DNA from: Streptomyces sp. DH41 | Lineage (GTDB): Bacteria; Actinomycetota; Actinomycetes; Streptomycetales; Streptomycetaceae | Reading direction: 5' to 3' | DNA length: 64,000 bases | Assembly (NCBI RefSeq): GCF_029813785.1 | Contig: NZ_JARVKY010000005.1 | Coordinates: forward strand, 124,001 to 188,000 | In this document: positions 1-8,929 of the stretch, in pieces | Layout: each line of letters begins with the position of its first letter | How positions within the stretch are numbered: the stretch's first letter is position 1 | Notes under the pieces: generated by a model | The model's database searches: none | What the model was told of the DNA's origin: nothing | Seen by the model: only the letters and a program-made list of their open reading frames with translations | Made by a program: the position numbers and the translations under genes

Positions 1-253
1 AACTCGGTGCGTGGCCGCGCGGTGACGCAGACGAGCGGACGCGCCGGGTCCGGACGCGCCGGGTCCGGTCGAGCCGGGACGCGGGGAGCGCGCCGCCCGG
101 TACCGGCGACAGCAGGAACTCGACGGCGTCCCGCACGTCCCGGCCCCCGGCCGCCTCGAAGGTGACGGGGCCGGCCGCCACCTCCTCGTGCCCGGCGAGG
201 ACCGCGGACGAGGCACGCGTCCGCGCCTCGGGCGGACGGACGAGCACGGTCAT
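1..253 (-). CDS. Partial hypothetical protein cut by the window edge
   Basis: An open frame starts with ATG at 253 and stays open to the window edge, so only about 84 N-terminal residues are visible. Its ATG overlaps the TGA of the AhpD-like gene (ATGA), which implies translational coupling in one minus-strand operon. Third codon positions are almost all G or C, as in real genes here. I recognise no family: the visible part is rich in Ala, Arg and Val with no clear motif. Near the edge a 15-bp duplication (41-70) gives an in-frame RTRRV repeat, which may be a genuine linker or a sign that the gene is damaged there. Confidence 0.5.
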   Translation of the reverse strand, partial: MTVLVRPPEARTRASSAVLAGHEEVAAGPVTFEAAGGRDVRDAVEFLLSPVPGGALPASRLDRTRRVRTRRVRSSASPRGHAPS

Positions 254-1275
254 GGGGTCTCCCTGCCGGTGGGCGGCGTGGTGGGCCGGGTGGCGGGCGC
301 GGTCAGGGCGGTCTCGACACGGTCCACGGCGGCGAACGCGCCGTACGCCACCAGATGCACCAGGCAGTGGTCGGTGTGCTCCGGCCGGCGCCACGCCGCG
401 ACGTCCGCGTCCGTGATCCGGTACGGCGCGAGCGCGGCCAGCAGCGCGAGCCGCGCGCCGGGCCGCTCCCGCCGGTCGGGGAACGGGTCCGGGACGAGAC
501 CCGGGTGGGACCCGTCCCAGGCGCGCAGGGTGGTGCGTACGAGGGTCTGGTCGTCGGCGTCGAGGAGACCCGCGCCCATCGTGGCGGTGCTGCTCAGCGC
601 CGCGTACGCGGGGCCGACCGGCGTGCCGGCCGCCCACGCCGGACCCGGGCCGGGGTCGTCGAGCAGGGGGAGGGCGGCGCCGGGGGCGGCCGGGCGGCGC
701 ACGGTACGGGACAGCGACCGGCCCGCCAGGCTCCGCACCGGCCGCAGCCGCTGCGCGTCGGCCGGCAGGAGGTTCTCGGTCACCAGGGCCGACACGATCC
801 GGTTGATGAAGTGAAAGGCCAGCACGGTGCCGAGATAGCCGGGAACCTCCTCGCGCGGGAACGGGTACGGATCCCGCGCGGCCCCTGGGACCCGGGTGCG
901 CCGCGCCCAGTCGAGCACGCGCGCGTGCCCCTCGTCCGCCGGCTCCCGGCCCCGGGCCAGCCGCTCGGCCAGGGCGTGGTCGCCGGTCGCGTGCAGCAGC
1001 ATGGTGTGCGCGTCCACACAGAACCGGCACTTGTTGGCCTGCGACACCCCGAAGGCGGCGACCTCCTTGCCGGTCCGGCCGCCGGGGCCGGCGATCAGGG
1101 ACTCGCGCATCAGCGCCCAGGCCGGGGCGACGAGCGCGGGCGCGGAGGACAGGACTACGAACGGGGCGGGCTCGGGGATGCCGAAGTCCCGCGCGGCCTG
1201 TGCGTAGACCTCGGCGACGCGGCCGGTGGCCGCTTTCGGGGGCAGCGGTTCGGTGTGACGGAAGGGTGTGGGCAT
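250..1275 (-). CDS. AhpD-like / carboxymuconolactone decarboxylase family protein (341 aa)
   Basis: This is an alkylhydroperoxidase-like protein. The segment NKCRFCVDAHTM carries the full AhpD active-site set: Glu71, Cys83, Cys86 and His90, with the E-x11-C-x2-C-x3-H spacing of AhpD. The family uses the Cys pair for peroxide reduction or related thiol chemistry. At 341 residues it is about twice the single-domain length; the second half (from about residue 190) looks like a degenerate second CMD-type helical domain without the Cys pair. The start at 1275 is the first Met of the conserved region; the frame runs further upstream but that part has no recognisable sequence. It overlaps the downstream partial gene by 4 nt and is divergent from the sensor kinase. 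Substrate unknown. Confidence 0.8.
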   Translation of the reverse strand: MPTPFRHTEPLPPKAATGRVAEVYAQAARDFGIPEPAPFVVLSSAPALVAPAWALMRESLIAGPGGRTGKEVAAFGVSQANKCRFCVDAHTMLLHATGDHALAERLARGREPADEGHARVLDWARRTRVPGAARDPYPFPREEVPGYLGTVLAFHFINRIVSALVTENLLPADAQRLRPVRSLAGRSLSRTVRRPAAPGAALPLLDDPGPGPAWAAGTPVGPAYAALSSTATMGAGLLDADDQTLVRTTLRAWDGSHPGLVPDPFPDRRERPGARLALLAALAPYRITDADVAAWRRPEHTDHCLVHLVAYGAFAAVDRVETALTAPATRPTTPPTGRETP

Positions 1276-1442
1276 GGACAGCAGCGTGCGCCGCCGGGGT
1301 GCCCGTGGTCGTCGTACGGCCGGATGCGGTCGGCGCTGCGCCGCCGAGGCCCGGTCCCGACGGGCACTACTTCGCCGGGAGTAGTCCGCAAGCCGTCCCC
1401 AGGGCCGACGCGGCCGCCGGCGGGTCCGTCTAGGGTGCGGGC

Positions 1443-2555
1443 ATGAGTGGGCGTCAGATCGATCGCGGACGGCTCGCCGACGTGATCCTCGCGGTCGTGG
1501 TCGGTGCCCTCGGCATGACCGCCGCCGCCTTCGACGACGGCACGCGGGCCCTCGACCACACGCTGATCGCCCTCGCCTCGGCGGCGCTCGCCTTCCACCG
1601 CGCCGCCCCGCGCGCGGTCCTCGCCGTCGCCACCGTGCTCGGCACGGCGTACGTCCTGCACGCCCACCCCGGGCCGCTTGCCGCGCTGCCCGTCCTGGGG
1701 GCCGTGCACACCGCGGCCCGGGTCGGTCACCGGGGCGTCGCGGCGGCCGGCGGCGCGGTGTTCCTGGCCGGATACGTGGCCACCGGCCCCGGGACGCAGG
1801 AGGTGGCCGAGCGGGCCGGGCTGCTCGCCGGCTGGTTCCTGTGCGCGGTGGTGACCGGGCTGGCCGACCGGAACTGGCAGGCGTATCTGCGTCAGACCGA
1901 ACAGCGCGCCCTGGAGGCGGAGCGCACCCGGGAGGAGGCGGCACTGCGCCGCGCCGGCGAGGAACGCCTGCGCATCGCGCGGGAGTTGCACGACTCGCTC
2001 ACCCACAGCATCTCCATCGTGAAGCTCCAGGCGGGCGTCGCCGTCCACCTGGCCCGCAAACGCGGCGAGGAGGTGCCTCCCGCGCTGCTCGCCATCCAGG
2101 AGGCCGGCGGCGAGGCGATGCGCGAGCTGCGCTCCGCCCTCCAGGTGCTGCGCGCCGACGAACCGACCGGCACCCCGGCGCTGCTCGTGGAGCGGGCCCG
2201 CGCGGCCGGTCTGGCCGCCGGCCTGACGGTCACCGGCGACGAGCGCCCCCTGCCGCAGGCCCTCGACCGGGCCGCCTACCGCATCGTCCAGGAAGCGCTC
2301 ACCAACGCTGCACGCCACGCGGGACCGGCGAAGGTGATGGTCCGGATCGACTACGGCACGGGAAACGAAGGGGAGTTGACCATAGACGTGGACGACGACG
2401 GAGCCGCCGACCCGGCCCGCCCACCGACGCCGGGCATCGGCCTGACCGGCATGCGGGAACGCGTGACGGCTCTCGGCGGCACTCTGTCCGCCACCCCGCG
2501 CGCGGAGGGCGGTTTCTCGGTGCGGGCACGGCTGCCGCTGGGGGAGACGGTATGA
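1443..2555 (+). CDS. Sensor histidine kinase, NarL/DesK class (370 aa)
   Basis: The N-terminal 145 residues form about four to five hydrophobic membrane segments with no large extracellular loop. A coiled linker and a HisKA_3 dimerisation domain follow, with the phosphoacceptor His183 in ARELHDSLTHS. The C-terminal HATPase domain shows an N box (QEALTNAARH) and a G box (GIGLTGMRERV). This architecture belongs to kinases paired with LuxR-type response regulators, and one follows directly with an ATGA overlap. The signal is unknown; with almost no periplasmic part, it is probably sensed in or at the membrane. Confidence 0.93.
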   Translation: MSGRQIDRGRLADVILAVVVGALGMTAAAFDDGTRALDHTLIALASAALAFHRAAPRAVLAVATVLGTAYVLHAHPGPLAALPVLGAVHTAARVGHRGVAAAGGAVFLAGYVATGPGTQEVAERAGLLAGWFLCAVVTGLADRNWQAYLRQTEQRALEAERTREEAALRRAGEERLRIARELHDSLTHSISIVKLQAGVAVHLARKRGEEVPPALLAIQEAGGEAMRELRSALQVLRADEPTGTPALLVERARAAGLAAGLTVTGDERPLPQALDRAAYRIVQEALTNAARHAGPAKVMVRIDYGTGNEGELTIDVDDDGAADPARPPTPGIGLTGMRERVTALGGTLSATPRAEGGFSVRARLPLGETV

Positions 2556-3226
2556 GCGAGGTGGCCCTGAGGGTGGCGCTCGTCGACGACCAGGCGCTGA
2601 TGCGCGCCGGCTTCCGGGCGCTCCTCGACGCGGAGGACGGCATCGAGGTGGTCGGCGAGGCCGCCGACGGCGAGCAGGGCGTGGCACTGGTGCGGGCACA
2701 GGTGCCCGACGTGGCACTGGTCGACGTGCAGATGCCCGTGATGTCGGGCATCGAGGCGACCCGCCGTATCGCCGCCGACCCGGCCCTCGCCGCCGTCCGC
2801 GTGGTCATCCTCACCAACTACGGCCTGGACGAGTACGTCTTCGACGCGCTGCGGGCGGGAGCGAGCGGTTTCCTCCTGAAGGACACCGAGCCGGCCGACC
2901 TGCTCCAGGCCATCGCGGTGGTGGCGCGGGGCGAGGCGCTGCTCTCCCCGTCGGTCACCCGCACCCTCATCGGCGAGTTCGTGGCCCGGCCCCCGGACCG
3001 GGCGACCGCGCCAGGCCTGGACCGCCTCACCCGCCGCGAACGCGAGGTCACCGCGCTCGCCGCCCACGGCCTGAGCAACGAGGAGATCGCCGCGCACATG
3101 GTGATCAGCCCACTGACCGCCAAGACGCACATCAGCCGGGCGATGACCAAGCTGGGCGCCCGGGACCGGGCACAGCTCGTGGTGTTCGCCTACGAGTCGG
3201 GCCTGGTGGAGGCACGCCACCGTTAG
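2552..3226 (+). CDS. LuxR/NarL-family response regulator (224 aa)
   Basis: The receiver domain (about residues 6-125) has the acidic pair at D12-D13, the phosphoacceptor Asp58 in ALVDVQMP, a Thr/Ser-equivalent near LTNYG and the switch Lys in FLLKDTEP. The C-terminal helix-turn-helix (about 155-215) has the NarL/LuxR signature LTRREREV...GLSNEEIAAHM...VKTH-type (here AKTHISRAMTKLG). It overlaps the kinase stop by 4 nt, so the two are a cognate pair. It ends 16 bp from the convergent lipoate ligase stop, with no obvious separate terminator. Targets are unknown. Confidence 0.95.
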   Translation: MSEVALRVALVDDQALMRAGFRALLDAEDGIEVVGEAADGEQGVALVRAQVPDVALVDVQMPVMSGIEATRRIAADPALAAVRVVILTNYGLDEYVFDALRAGASGFLLKDTEPADLLQAIAVVARGEALLSPSVTRTLIGEFVARPPDRATAPGLDRLTRREREVTALAAHGLSNEEIAAHMVISPLTAKTHISRAMTKLGARDRAQLVVFAYESGLVEARHR

Positions 3227-3242
3227 GCGACGCGCGCCGCCG

Positions 3243-4307
3243 TCAGGGGACGCGCGCCGTCCACTCGTCGGAACCGAACTTGGTGCGGGCCAGCTCCCGC
3301 GCCCGGGCCAGCTCCTCGTCGGTCACCTTGCCCCGGAACAGCCCGTACCGGCCGCCGAACGACTCGATCATGCGCTCGATGACGGCCTCCCGGGCCAGCC
3401 CGGTCTGGCGCCGCAGCGGGTCCACCCGCTTCTTCGCGCTCTTGATGCCCTTGTCGGACATCTTCTCGCGCCCGATGCGCAGCACCTCGAGCATCTTGTC
3501 CGCGTCGATGTCGTACGACATGGTCACGTGGTGCAGCACGGCGCCGGGACCGCCACCCGGTCCCACGACGCGCTTCTGGGCGGCACCCGCGATCTTGCCC
3601 TGGTCGGTGGCGATGTCGTTCAGGGGCTGGTACCAGGCCTTGATGCCCATGTCGCCGAGTGCGCCGAGCACCCAGTCGTCGAGGTAGGCGTAACTGTCCT
3701 GGAAGGAGAGCCCCTGCACCAGCGCCTCCGGCACGGACAGCGAGTAGGTGATGGTGTTGCCGGGTTCCACGAACATGGCGCCGCCGCCGGAGATCCGGCG
3801 CACCACCTCGATGCCGTGGCGCGCGGCGCCCTCGGCGTCCACCTCGTTGCGCAGCGACTGGAAGCTGCCGATGATCACCGCCGGGGCGCCCCACTCCCAC
3901 ACCCGCAGCGTCGGCGGACGCCGGCCCGCGGCGACCTCGGCGGTCAGCACCTCGTCCAGCGCCATGTGCAGGGCCGGGGGCTGCGGGCCCTCGTGGATCA
4001 GCTGCCAGTCGTAGTCCGTCCAGTCGGTGGCGTGCGCCAGGGCGCGGCGCACGGCGATGCCGACGGCCTCCGAGGTCAGCCCGTACATCACGGTGCCCTC
4101 GGGCAGCGCCGCGTCGATCCGCGCGGCGAGTCCCGCCGCGTCCGTGGAGGAGGGGGCGCCCTCCAGGGCCTTGTTGATCGAGAGGATCGCCTCGTCGGGC
4201 TCCAGGAAGAAGTCCCCGGCGACGGTCACGTCGCGGAGGGCGCCTTCCTCGGCGTCCAGATCCACGACGACCAGCTTGCCGCCGGGCACCTTGTATTCGC
4301 CATGCAC
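3243..4307 (-). CDS. lplA: Lipoate-protein ligase A family, permuted domain order (354 aa)
   Basis: It attaches lipoate (or octanoate) to lipoyl domains of 2-oxoacid dehydrogenases and GcvH. The catalytic part (about residues 110-330) has the LplA signature RRISGGGAMFVEPGN and the lysine-containing KIAGAAQKR. The first 90 residues (KVPGGKLVVVDLD...GDFFLEPDE) resemble the LplA accessory domain that is normally C-terminal in E. coli LplA, so the domain order looks swapped. I chose GTG at 4307 over ATG at 4379 because a GGAAGGGA ribosome site lies about 8 nt upstream of the GTG and the conserved sequence begins there. It is convergent with the response regulator. Confidence 0.88.
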   Translation of the reverse strand: MHGEYKVPGGKLVVVDLDAEEGALRDVTVAGDFFLEPDEAILSINKALEGAPSSTDAAGLAARIDAALPEGTVMYGLTSEAVGIAVRRALAHATDWTDYDWQLIHEGPQPPALHMALDEVLTAEVAAGRRPPTLRVWEWGAPAVIIGSFQSLRNEVDAEGAARHGIEVVRRISGGGAMFVEPGNTITYSLSVPEALVQGLSFQDSYAYLDDWVLGALGDMGIKAWYQPLNDIATDQGKIAGAAQKRVVGPGGGPGAVLHHVTMSYDIDADKMLEVLRIGREKMSDKGIKSAKKRVDPLRRQTGLAREAVIERMIESFGGRYGLFRGKVTDEELARARELARTKFGSDEWTARVP

Positions 4308-4500
4308 GGCTTCGTTCCCTTCCAGTGCGCGGCGTGGATCCCGGGCCTGCTGCTCCGGCATCCGGACAGACACGCACATGCTTCGTATCGCACCTTAATG
4401 CCCGCCCGCGATGAGCGGCCACGCAGCGGTCGGTACCGGAGGGTGCCCGGCGTGCGATCGTCATCGTGCCCTCGGGACAGTCGCCGCCCGGCGGAGCCCG

Positions 4501-5286
4501 TCAGACGTGCCGCTGTCCGGGAAGGAACGTCACCTGCGGGGCGCCTGTTCGCGGATGGGTGGCGACTTCCGCCTCCACCCCGTACACCTCGGCCAGCAAC
4601 CGGGGCGTGAGGACGGCGGCGGGCGGGCCGGACGCCGTGATCGCGCCGTCGCTCAGGACGTAGAGGCGGTCGCAGTAGTAGGCGGCGAGGTTGAGGTCGT
4701 GCAGGGCCAGCAGCACGGTCGCGGGCAGTCGGCGCAGTACGCCGAGCACCCCCAGCTGGTGGCGGATGTCGAGATGGTTGGTGGGTTCGTCGAGGACCAG
4801 CAGGGTGGGCTGCTGGGCGAGGGCCCGGGCGATGAGCACCCGCTGGCGTTCGCCGCCGGAGAGCCGGTCGAAGGGGCGGTCGGCCAGGTGGGCGACGTCG
4901 GCCTCGACGAGCGCGGAGTCGACGAGACCGGCGTCCTCGGGGGTGTCGCCGTCGAGGAGCCGTTTGTGCGGGGTACGCCCCATGGCCACGACCTCGCGGA
5001 CGGCGAGGTCGAAGTCGGCGGCCGATTCCTGCACCACCGCCGCCACCGTCCGGGCCAGCCGCCGCACCGGCACCGACCAGGCGTCGTTCCCGTCGACCAG
5101 GACCTGGCCGGTGTCCGGGCGCAGCACGCGGTAGACGGTACGCAGAAGGCTCGACTTGCCGCTGCCGTTGGGGCCCACGAGCCCGATGGTCTCGCCGGGG
5201 CGGGCCGTCAGGGAGACGTCGCGCACCAGGTGGCGGGCTCCGGCGGTCAGCGTGACGCCGTCGACGGAGAGTTCGGTCGCGGTCAT
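4501..5286 (-). CDS. btuD: Cobalamin ABC transporter ATP-binding protein (261 aa)
   Basis: ATPase of a FecCD/BtuCD-type importer. The Walker A is GPNGSGKSS, the signature LSGGERQR, the Walker B LLVLDEPTNHLD and the H-loop LALHDLN, all intact. Length and order are typical of the FecE/BtuD family. Its ATG overlaps the permease stop (ATGA). It is the last gene of the three-gene operon binding protein-permease-ATPase. Sequence alone cannot separate siderophore from B12 ATPases; the B12 assignment rests on the cobalamin riboswitch in front of the operon. Confidence 0.88.
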   Translation of the reverse strand: MTATELSVDGVTLTAGARHLVRDVSLTARPGETIGLVGPNGSGKSSLLRTVYRVLRPDTGQVLVDGNDAWSVPVRRLARTVAAVVQESAADFDLAVREVVAMGRTPHKRLLDGDTPEDAGLVDSALVEADVAHLADRPFDRLSGGERQRVLIARALAQQPTLLVLDEPTNHLDIRHQLGVLGVLRRLPATVLLALHDLNLAAYYCDRLYVLSDGAITASGPPAAVLTPRLLAEVYGVEAEVATHPRTGAPQVTFLPGQRHV

Positions 5287-6398
5287 GCCACTCCTCGGTC
5301 GGTGCCGCGCCGGGCGTCCCGGCGCATCAGCCACAGGAAGAACGGCCCTCCGCACAGGGCCGTGAGCACGCCGACGGGTATCTCCATCGGTGCGGCGACC
5401 GTCCGTGCGGCGATGTCGGCCCAGATGAGGAAGACCGCACCGCCGAGTGCCGCCGTCGGCAGCACCCGGCGGTGGTCGCCGCCGACGAACAGGCGCACGA
5501 TGTGCGGCATCATCAGGCCGACGAAGCCGATCGGCCCGGCCGCCGCCACCAGAACGCCCGTGACGAGGGACAGCAGGACGAACAGACGGGCGCGGAACCG
5601 GGCCACGTCCAGTCCCATCGTGGTGGCGGCCTCCTCGCCGGCCAGCAGCAGGTTCAGGTTGCGTGCCTGCACCATGAGGACGCCGATGCCGAGCAGCAGG
5701 GCCGCGCTCGGCAGCCACAGGGTGCCCCAGGTGACGCCGCCGAGGCCGCCGAGGGTCCAGGCGAGGACCGCGCGGGCCTCGTTGCCCTGGTCGGTGGTGA
5801 GCAGCAGCAGATCGAGTACCGCGGTGAGCACCGCCGAGATCGCCACCCCGGACAGCACGAGCCGCGTGGAGGTGATGCGTCCGCCGGTGCGCGCGGTGGC
5901 GTAGACGAGCAGCAGCGCGCCGAGCGCGCCCACGAACGCGGCCGCGGACAGGGAGAGAGGCCCGAACAGGGTGACGCCGAAGACGATCACGGAGACCGCC
6001 CCGAGGGACGCCCCGGAGGAGACGCCCAGCAGATAGGGCTCGGCGAGCGGATTGCGGACCAGGGCCTGCAGGGCGGTGCCGATGACCGCCAGTCCGGCAC
6101 CGATGACCGCGCCGAGCAGTACTCGCGGCGCCCGCACGTCCACCACGATGGTCTCCCGGGCCCGCGTCCAGCCCGGCTCCTGCCAGTCGGCACCCAGCGC
6201 GTGCGTCACGATGCCCCACACCTGACCGGGCGGGACCTGGACGGAGCCGATCGCCAGCCCCGCCGTGGCGGAGACCAGGAGCAGAGCGGTGAGTACGAAC
6301 AGCGTGACGGCCGGCCTGGTACGGCCCGCCCCCGGCTCGGTGGTCTTCCGCCGCTGAACCGTCCGCTCGGTGGAGGTGTCGACGGCGGCCTGGGTCAC
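5283..6398 (-). CDS. btuC: Cobalamin ABC transporter permease, FecCD family (371 aa)
   Basis: A multi-spanning (about ten segments) inner-membrane permease of the FecCD/BtuC type. Family hallmarks are RAPRVLLGAVIGAGLAVIG, ALVRNPLAEPYLLGVSSGAS and the C-terminal GPIGFVGLMMPHIVRL. A Thr/Arg-rich cytoplasmic N-terminus of about 35 residues precedes the first helix. The start is GTG at 6398, whose GTGA overlaps the TGA of the binding protein. A single permease gene suggests a homodimeric channel, as in BtuC2D2. Confidence 0.87.
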   Translation of the reverse strand: MTQAAVDTSTERTVQRRKTTEPGAGRTRPAVTLFVLTALLLVSATAGLAIGSVQVPPGQVWGIVTHALGADWQEPGWTRARETIVVDVRAPRVLLGAVIGAGLAVIGTALQALVRNPLAEPYLLGVSSGASLGAVSVIVFGVTLFGPLSLSAAAFVGALGALLLVYATARTGGRITSTRLVLSGVAISAVLTAVLDLLLLTTDQGNEARAVLAWTLGGLGGVTWGTLWLPSAALLLGIGVLMVQARNLNLLLAGEEAATTMGLDVARFRARLFVLLSLVTGVLVAAAGPIGFVGLMMPHIVRLFVGGDHRRVLPTAALGGAVFLIWADIAARTVAAPMEIPVGVLTALCGGPFFLWLMRRDARRGTDRGVA

Positions 6399-7435
6399 CG
6401 GAAGCTCTCGGGGTGCAGTCCGCGGGCCAGGTCGTCGACCGCGTGGGCCGAGCGGATGCCGACCAGGGTGGCGGTCAGCGGCAGGACGACGAACCGCTCG
6501 TTCCTGACGGCGGGTACGTCGGCGAGGGCGGGCTGGGAGAGCAGGAACTTCTTCTTCTGCTCGACGCTTCCGGCGCCGGCGTAGTCGTAGATGGCGATGA
6601 CCTCGGGCTTGCGTGCCACGACCTGCTCCCAGGAGACGTCCCCGAAGACGTCGTCGAGGTCGGCGAAGACGTTCGTGCCGCCGGCCAGCCGGATCAGTTC
6701 GGTGCCCAGGCTCTTGCCGCCCGCGGTGAACGCGGTCTTGTCGCCGCTGTCGTACACGAAGACGGGCACCTCGGGCTCGCCGCCGACGGCGGTGGCGGCC
6801 TTGTCGACACGGCTCTCGAGGTCGGCGACCAGTTCGTCGGCCCGGTCCGGGACACCGAAGATCTTGCCGACGGTGCGGATCTCGTCGTAGGTGTCCCGCA
6901 TCGTCACCCGCTTCTCGCCGCAGTACTCGCGGTTGAGGTGGGTGTCGATCCCGGCGTCGGCGAACGCCTTGCGGGAGCGGCCCTGGTTCTCGTCGAAGGC
7001 GCTGCCGTAGCCGCCGTAGACGAGGTCCGGTTCGGCGTCCAGGACGGTCTCGAAGGACGGTTCCCTCTCGGCCAGTTCCGGGACGGACTCGTAGTCCTTC
7101 CTCAGCTCGGGCAGGACGGGGGAGTCGGGGAAGGCGGTGCCGGCCATGCGGTCCTTCAGACCGAGGGCGAGCATGAGTTCCGCCGGGTGCTGGTGGATGG
7201 TGACCACCCGGGACGGCGGCTCCTCGTACGTCGTGCGCACGCCGCAGTTGTCGATGGTGACGGGGAAGCCGGCTGCCGACGACGCTGCGGCTTTCGGGTC
7301 CTCGGCGGTGCCGGCCGACGAGCCGCAGCCGGCCAGCAGAGCCGAGGCCAGGGCAACGGCCGCGGCCGCGGCGTGCGGGGACCGGCGCCGTCGGGCAGGG
7401 GAGAAGAGAAGGGCATGGGGCATGCCGTGGTACAC
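6395..7435 (-). CDS. btuF: Cobalamin-binding lipoprotein of the ABC transporter (346 aa)
   Basis: An extracytoplasmic substrate-binding lipoprotein. The signal peptide ends in the lipobox LLAGC (Cys37), followed by a Ser/Ala-rich linker and a periplasmic-binding-protein fold of the FecB/BtuF type (PSRVVTIHQHPAELMLALG, DAEPDLVYGGYGSAF). The start is GTG at 7435 because AGGAGG lies 6 nt upstream; ATG at 7423 is an alternative without its own site. The AGGAGG is flanked by CTCC (CTCC-GCA-GGAG), so a small hairpin could hide it. A cobalamin riboswitch sits 40 nt upstream, so expression should fall when AdoCbl is plentiful. Confidence 0.87.
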   Translation of the reverse strand: MYHGMPHALLFSPARRRRSPHAAAAAVALASALLAGCGSSAGTAEDPKAAASSAAGFPVTIDNCGVRTTYEEPPSRVVTIHQHPAELMLALGLKDRMAGTAFPDSPVLPELRKDYESVPELAEREPSFETVLDAEPDLVYGGYGSAFDENQGRSRKAFADAGIDTHLNREYCGEKRVTMRDTYDEIRTVGKIFGVPDRADELVADLESRVDKAATAVGGEPEVPVFVYDSGDKTAFTAGGKSLGTELIRLAGGTNVFADLDDVFGDVSWEQVVARKPEVIAIYDYAGAGSVEQKKKFLLSQPALADVPAVRNERFVVLPLTATLVGIRSAHAVDDLARGLHPESFR

Positions 7436-7475
7436 GTAGAGCCTCCTGCGGAGTCCGCGCTCCTCGGAATGGGCC

Positions 7476-7620
7476 CGCGACAGACCAGTGTCCTGACTCC
7501 CGGATCGACGCTCCCCCCGCCTTCCCGCGCGGCGCGCAGTGGCATGTCGAGAGGGTGTACTCCCCGGTCACAGTGGCGGGACCGTGCCGGATTCGCACCG
7601 GCTTCCTGTCTCCCGTCGCG
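7476..7620 (-). promoter_or_regulatory. Cobalamin riboswitch upstream of btuFCD
   Basis: Read on the minus strand, the leader has the conserved AGCCGGTGCGAATCCGGCAC core, the B12 box GCCACTGTGA (plus-strand 7568-7577), GGGAAGGCGG and the 3' element GGAGTCAGGACACTGG. A closing helix CGCGAC/GTCGCG (7476-7481 with 7615-7620) sets the limits. These are the diagnostic parts of the AdoCbl riboswitch family. The downstream CTCC-GCA-GGAG hairpin over the btuF ribosome site suggests translational control; no U-tract terminator is seen. Confidence 0.93.
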
Positions 7621-7885
7621 GCGATGACCCGGTGATCCTACGTTTCCCCGAGCCGGCGGCGAAAGGGCGTGCCGCCCCTGCCGCCGAAGACGGCCACGCG
7701 GCCGGTCCCCGCCTCCTCGGCCGTCCGCCGCGGCGCTGTACACGAACCGGTCGAGGTGGCCCGCGTCACCGGTCCGGTCTCTGGCCGGATATCGCCTCGG
7801 TGGTTCGTCGTCCCCTCAGCAAGACTTGTTGCCCCACGACACATGCGCCCCGTTGCCGCGGTGGCCCGTGCCCGGGAGGCCCTGG

Positions 7886-8872
7886 ATGCTGTCAGACGCG
7901 AGGCCGGACGAGGACGGGGCAGCGAACCCGTCCGGACGGCGAAGGGTTCCCGGTGACCGCGTCGCTCTCCGCGGTGACCTGCGGTCCGCTCTGCCGGACG
8001 CCTCCGCGGCCGTGGTGGTCACGGCGCTCGTGTTCGTGTTGCTGTACGCGCGCATGGAGTCGGGTGATTCGGACACCGTCGCGGTCATGCCGTTCATGGA
8101 CGACGCCGGGACATACTGGATGTACCTGCTCAGCCAGGCGTTCGGATGGTCGGGGCTGCTGTGGGCCTGGGGCACGGTCATGCTCGGTCTGCTGCTGTCG
8201 GGACCACGCCCCACCCGGCTGCCGGTCTCCCGGCAGGTGCTGGAGCGCTGGCACCGGACCACGAGTCTGACGACGATGGCCCTGATGTTCGCGCACGCGC
8301 TGATGTTCGCGGCGGAACTCGTGCGCTACGAGACGAAGGTGGACTGGGCCGAGCGGCTGTGGGTGGGCTTCGCCGACAGCTTCGTCCCCGGCTGGTACGA
8401 CTCCGGGACCGGCCGGATCGCCATCCCGTTGGGGCAGGGCGCCCTGTACCTGGCGATTCCGCTGGGGCTGTTGTTCTACGTCCGGCACCGCATCGGGGCG
8501 AACACCTGGCGGCGGCTGCACCGTTTCGTGATCGTCGTCTACGTGCTGAGCGTGTGGCACACCCTGCTGTACGGAACCAACGTCTGGTTCGGGGAGTGGC
8601 CGCGCACCGTCCTGTGGCTGCTGCAACTGCCAGTCGCGGGACTGCTGTTGCTGCGTCTGCTGAGACCGGCCCGGCGGGCCGAACAGCTGGGCCGGCCGGG
8701 CGGGCACGAGGGCGCGGCCCGGCCGGGGTGGTGGGTGCGGGCGGCCGGACGGGTCGCCGTCGGAGCCGTCGTCGTCGGGCTCGTCATCGTGGTGGTGTCC
8801 GGCCGCGACGGCGGACGGGACCGTCCGACCCATCCGCCCGCGACGGCCCCGCACACACAGGAGACGGAATGA
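7886..8872 (+). CDS. Ferric-reductase-like transmembrane protein (328 aa)
   Basis: An integral membrane protein with about seven hydrophobic segments resembling the ferric reductase/YedZ-like haem-binding core. Candidate haem-ligand histidines occur in WHRTTSL, FAHALMF, LHRFVIVVYV and VWHTLLYG. No FAD or NAD domain follows, so electrons must come from a partner. The C-terminus is a Pro/Arg/Gly-rich loop, one more helix and a polar tail. I chose ATG at 7886 because GGGAGG lies 6 nt upstream; the frame continues up to 7826. It sits between two cobalamin riboswitches, with the ferredoxin gene next on the same strand. Function is not established; reduction of a metal complex is an inference. Confidence 0.75.
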   Translation: MLSDARPDEDGAANPSGRRRVPGDRVALRGDLRSALPDASAAVVVTALVFVLLYARMESGDSDTVAVMPFMDDAGTYWMYLLSQAFGWSGLLWAWGTVMLGLLLSGPRPTRLPVSRQVLERWHRTTSLTTMALMFAHALMFAAELVRYETKVDWAERLWVGFADSFVPGWYDSGTGRIAIPLGQGALYLAIPLGLLFYVRHRIGANTWRRLHRFVIVVYVLSVWHTLLYGTNVWFGEWPRTVLWLLQLPVAGLLLLRLLRPARRAEQLGRPGGHEGAARPGWWVRAAGRVAVGAVVVGLVIVVVSGRDGGRDRPTHPPATAPHTQETE

Positions 8873-8929
8873 CGGCTGGAACGGGGCGGGCGGGACGGCG
8901 TCGTGGAATGGGATGATGGCCGGCGACAA

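Noticed and set aside
4501..7435. Siderophore transporter annotation for the minus-strand FecCD-type operon
   Set aside because: The protein family alone allows it, but a full cobalamin riboswitch precedes the operon and no iron box was found.
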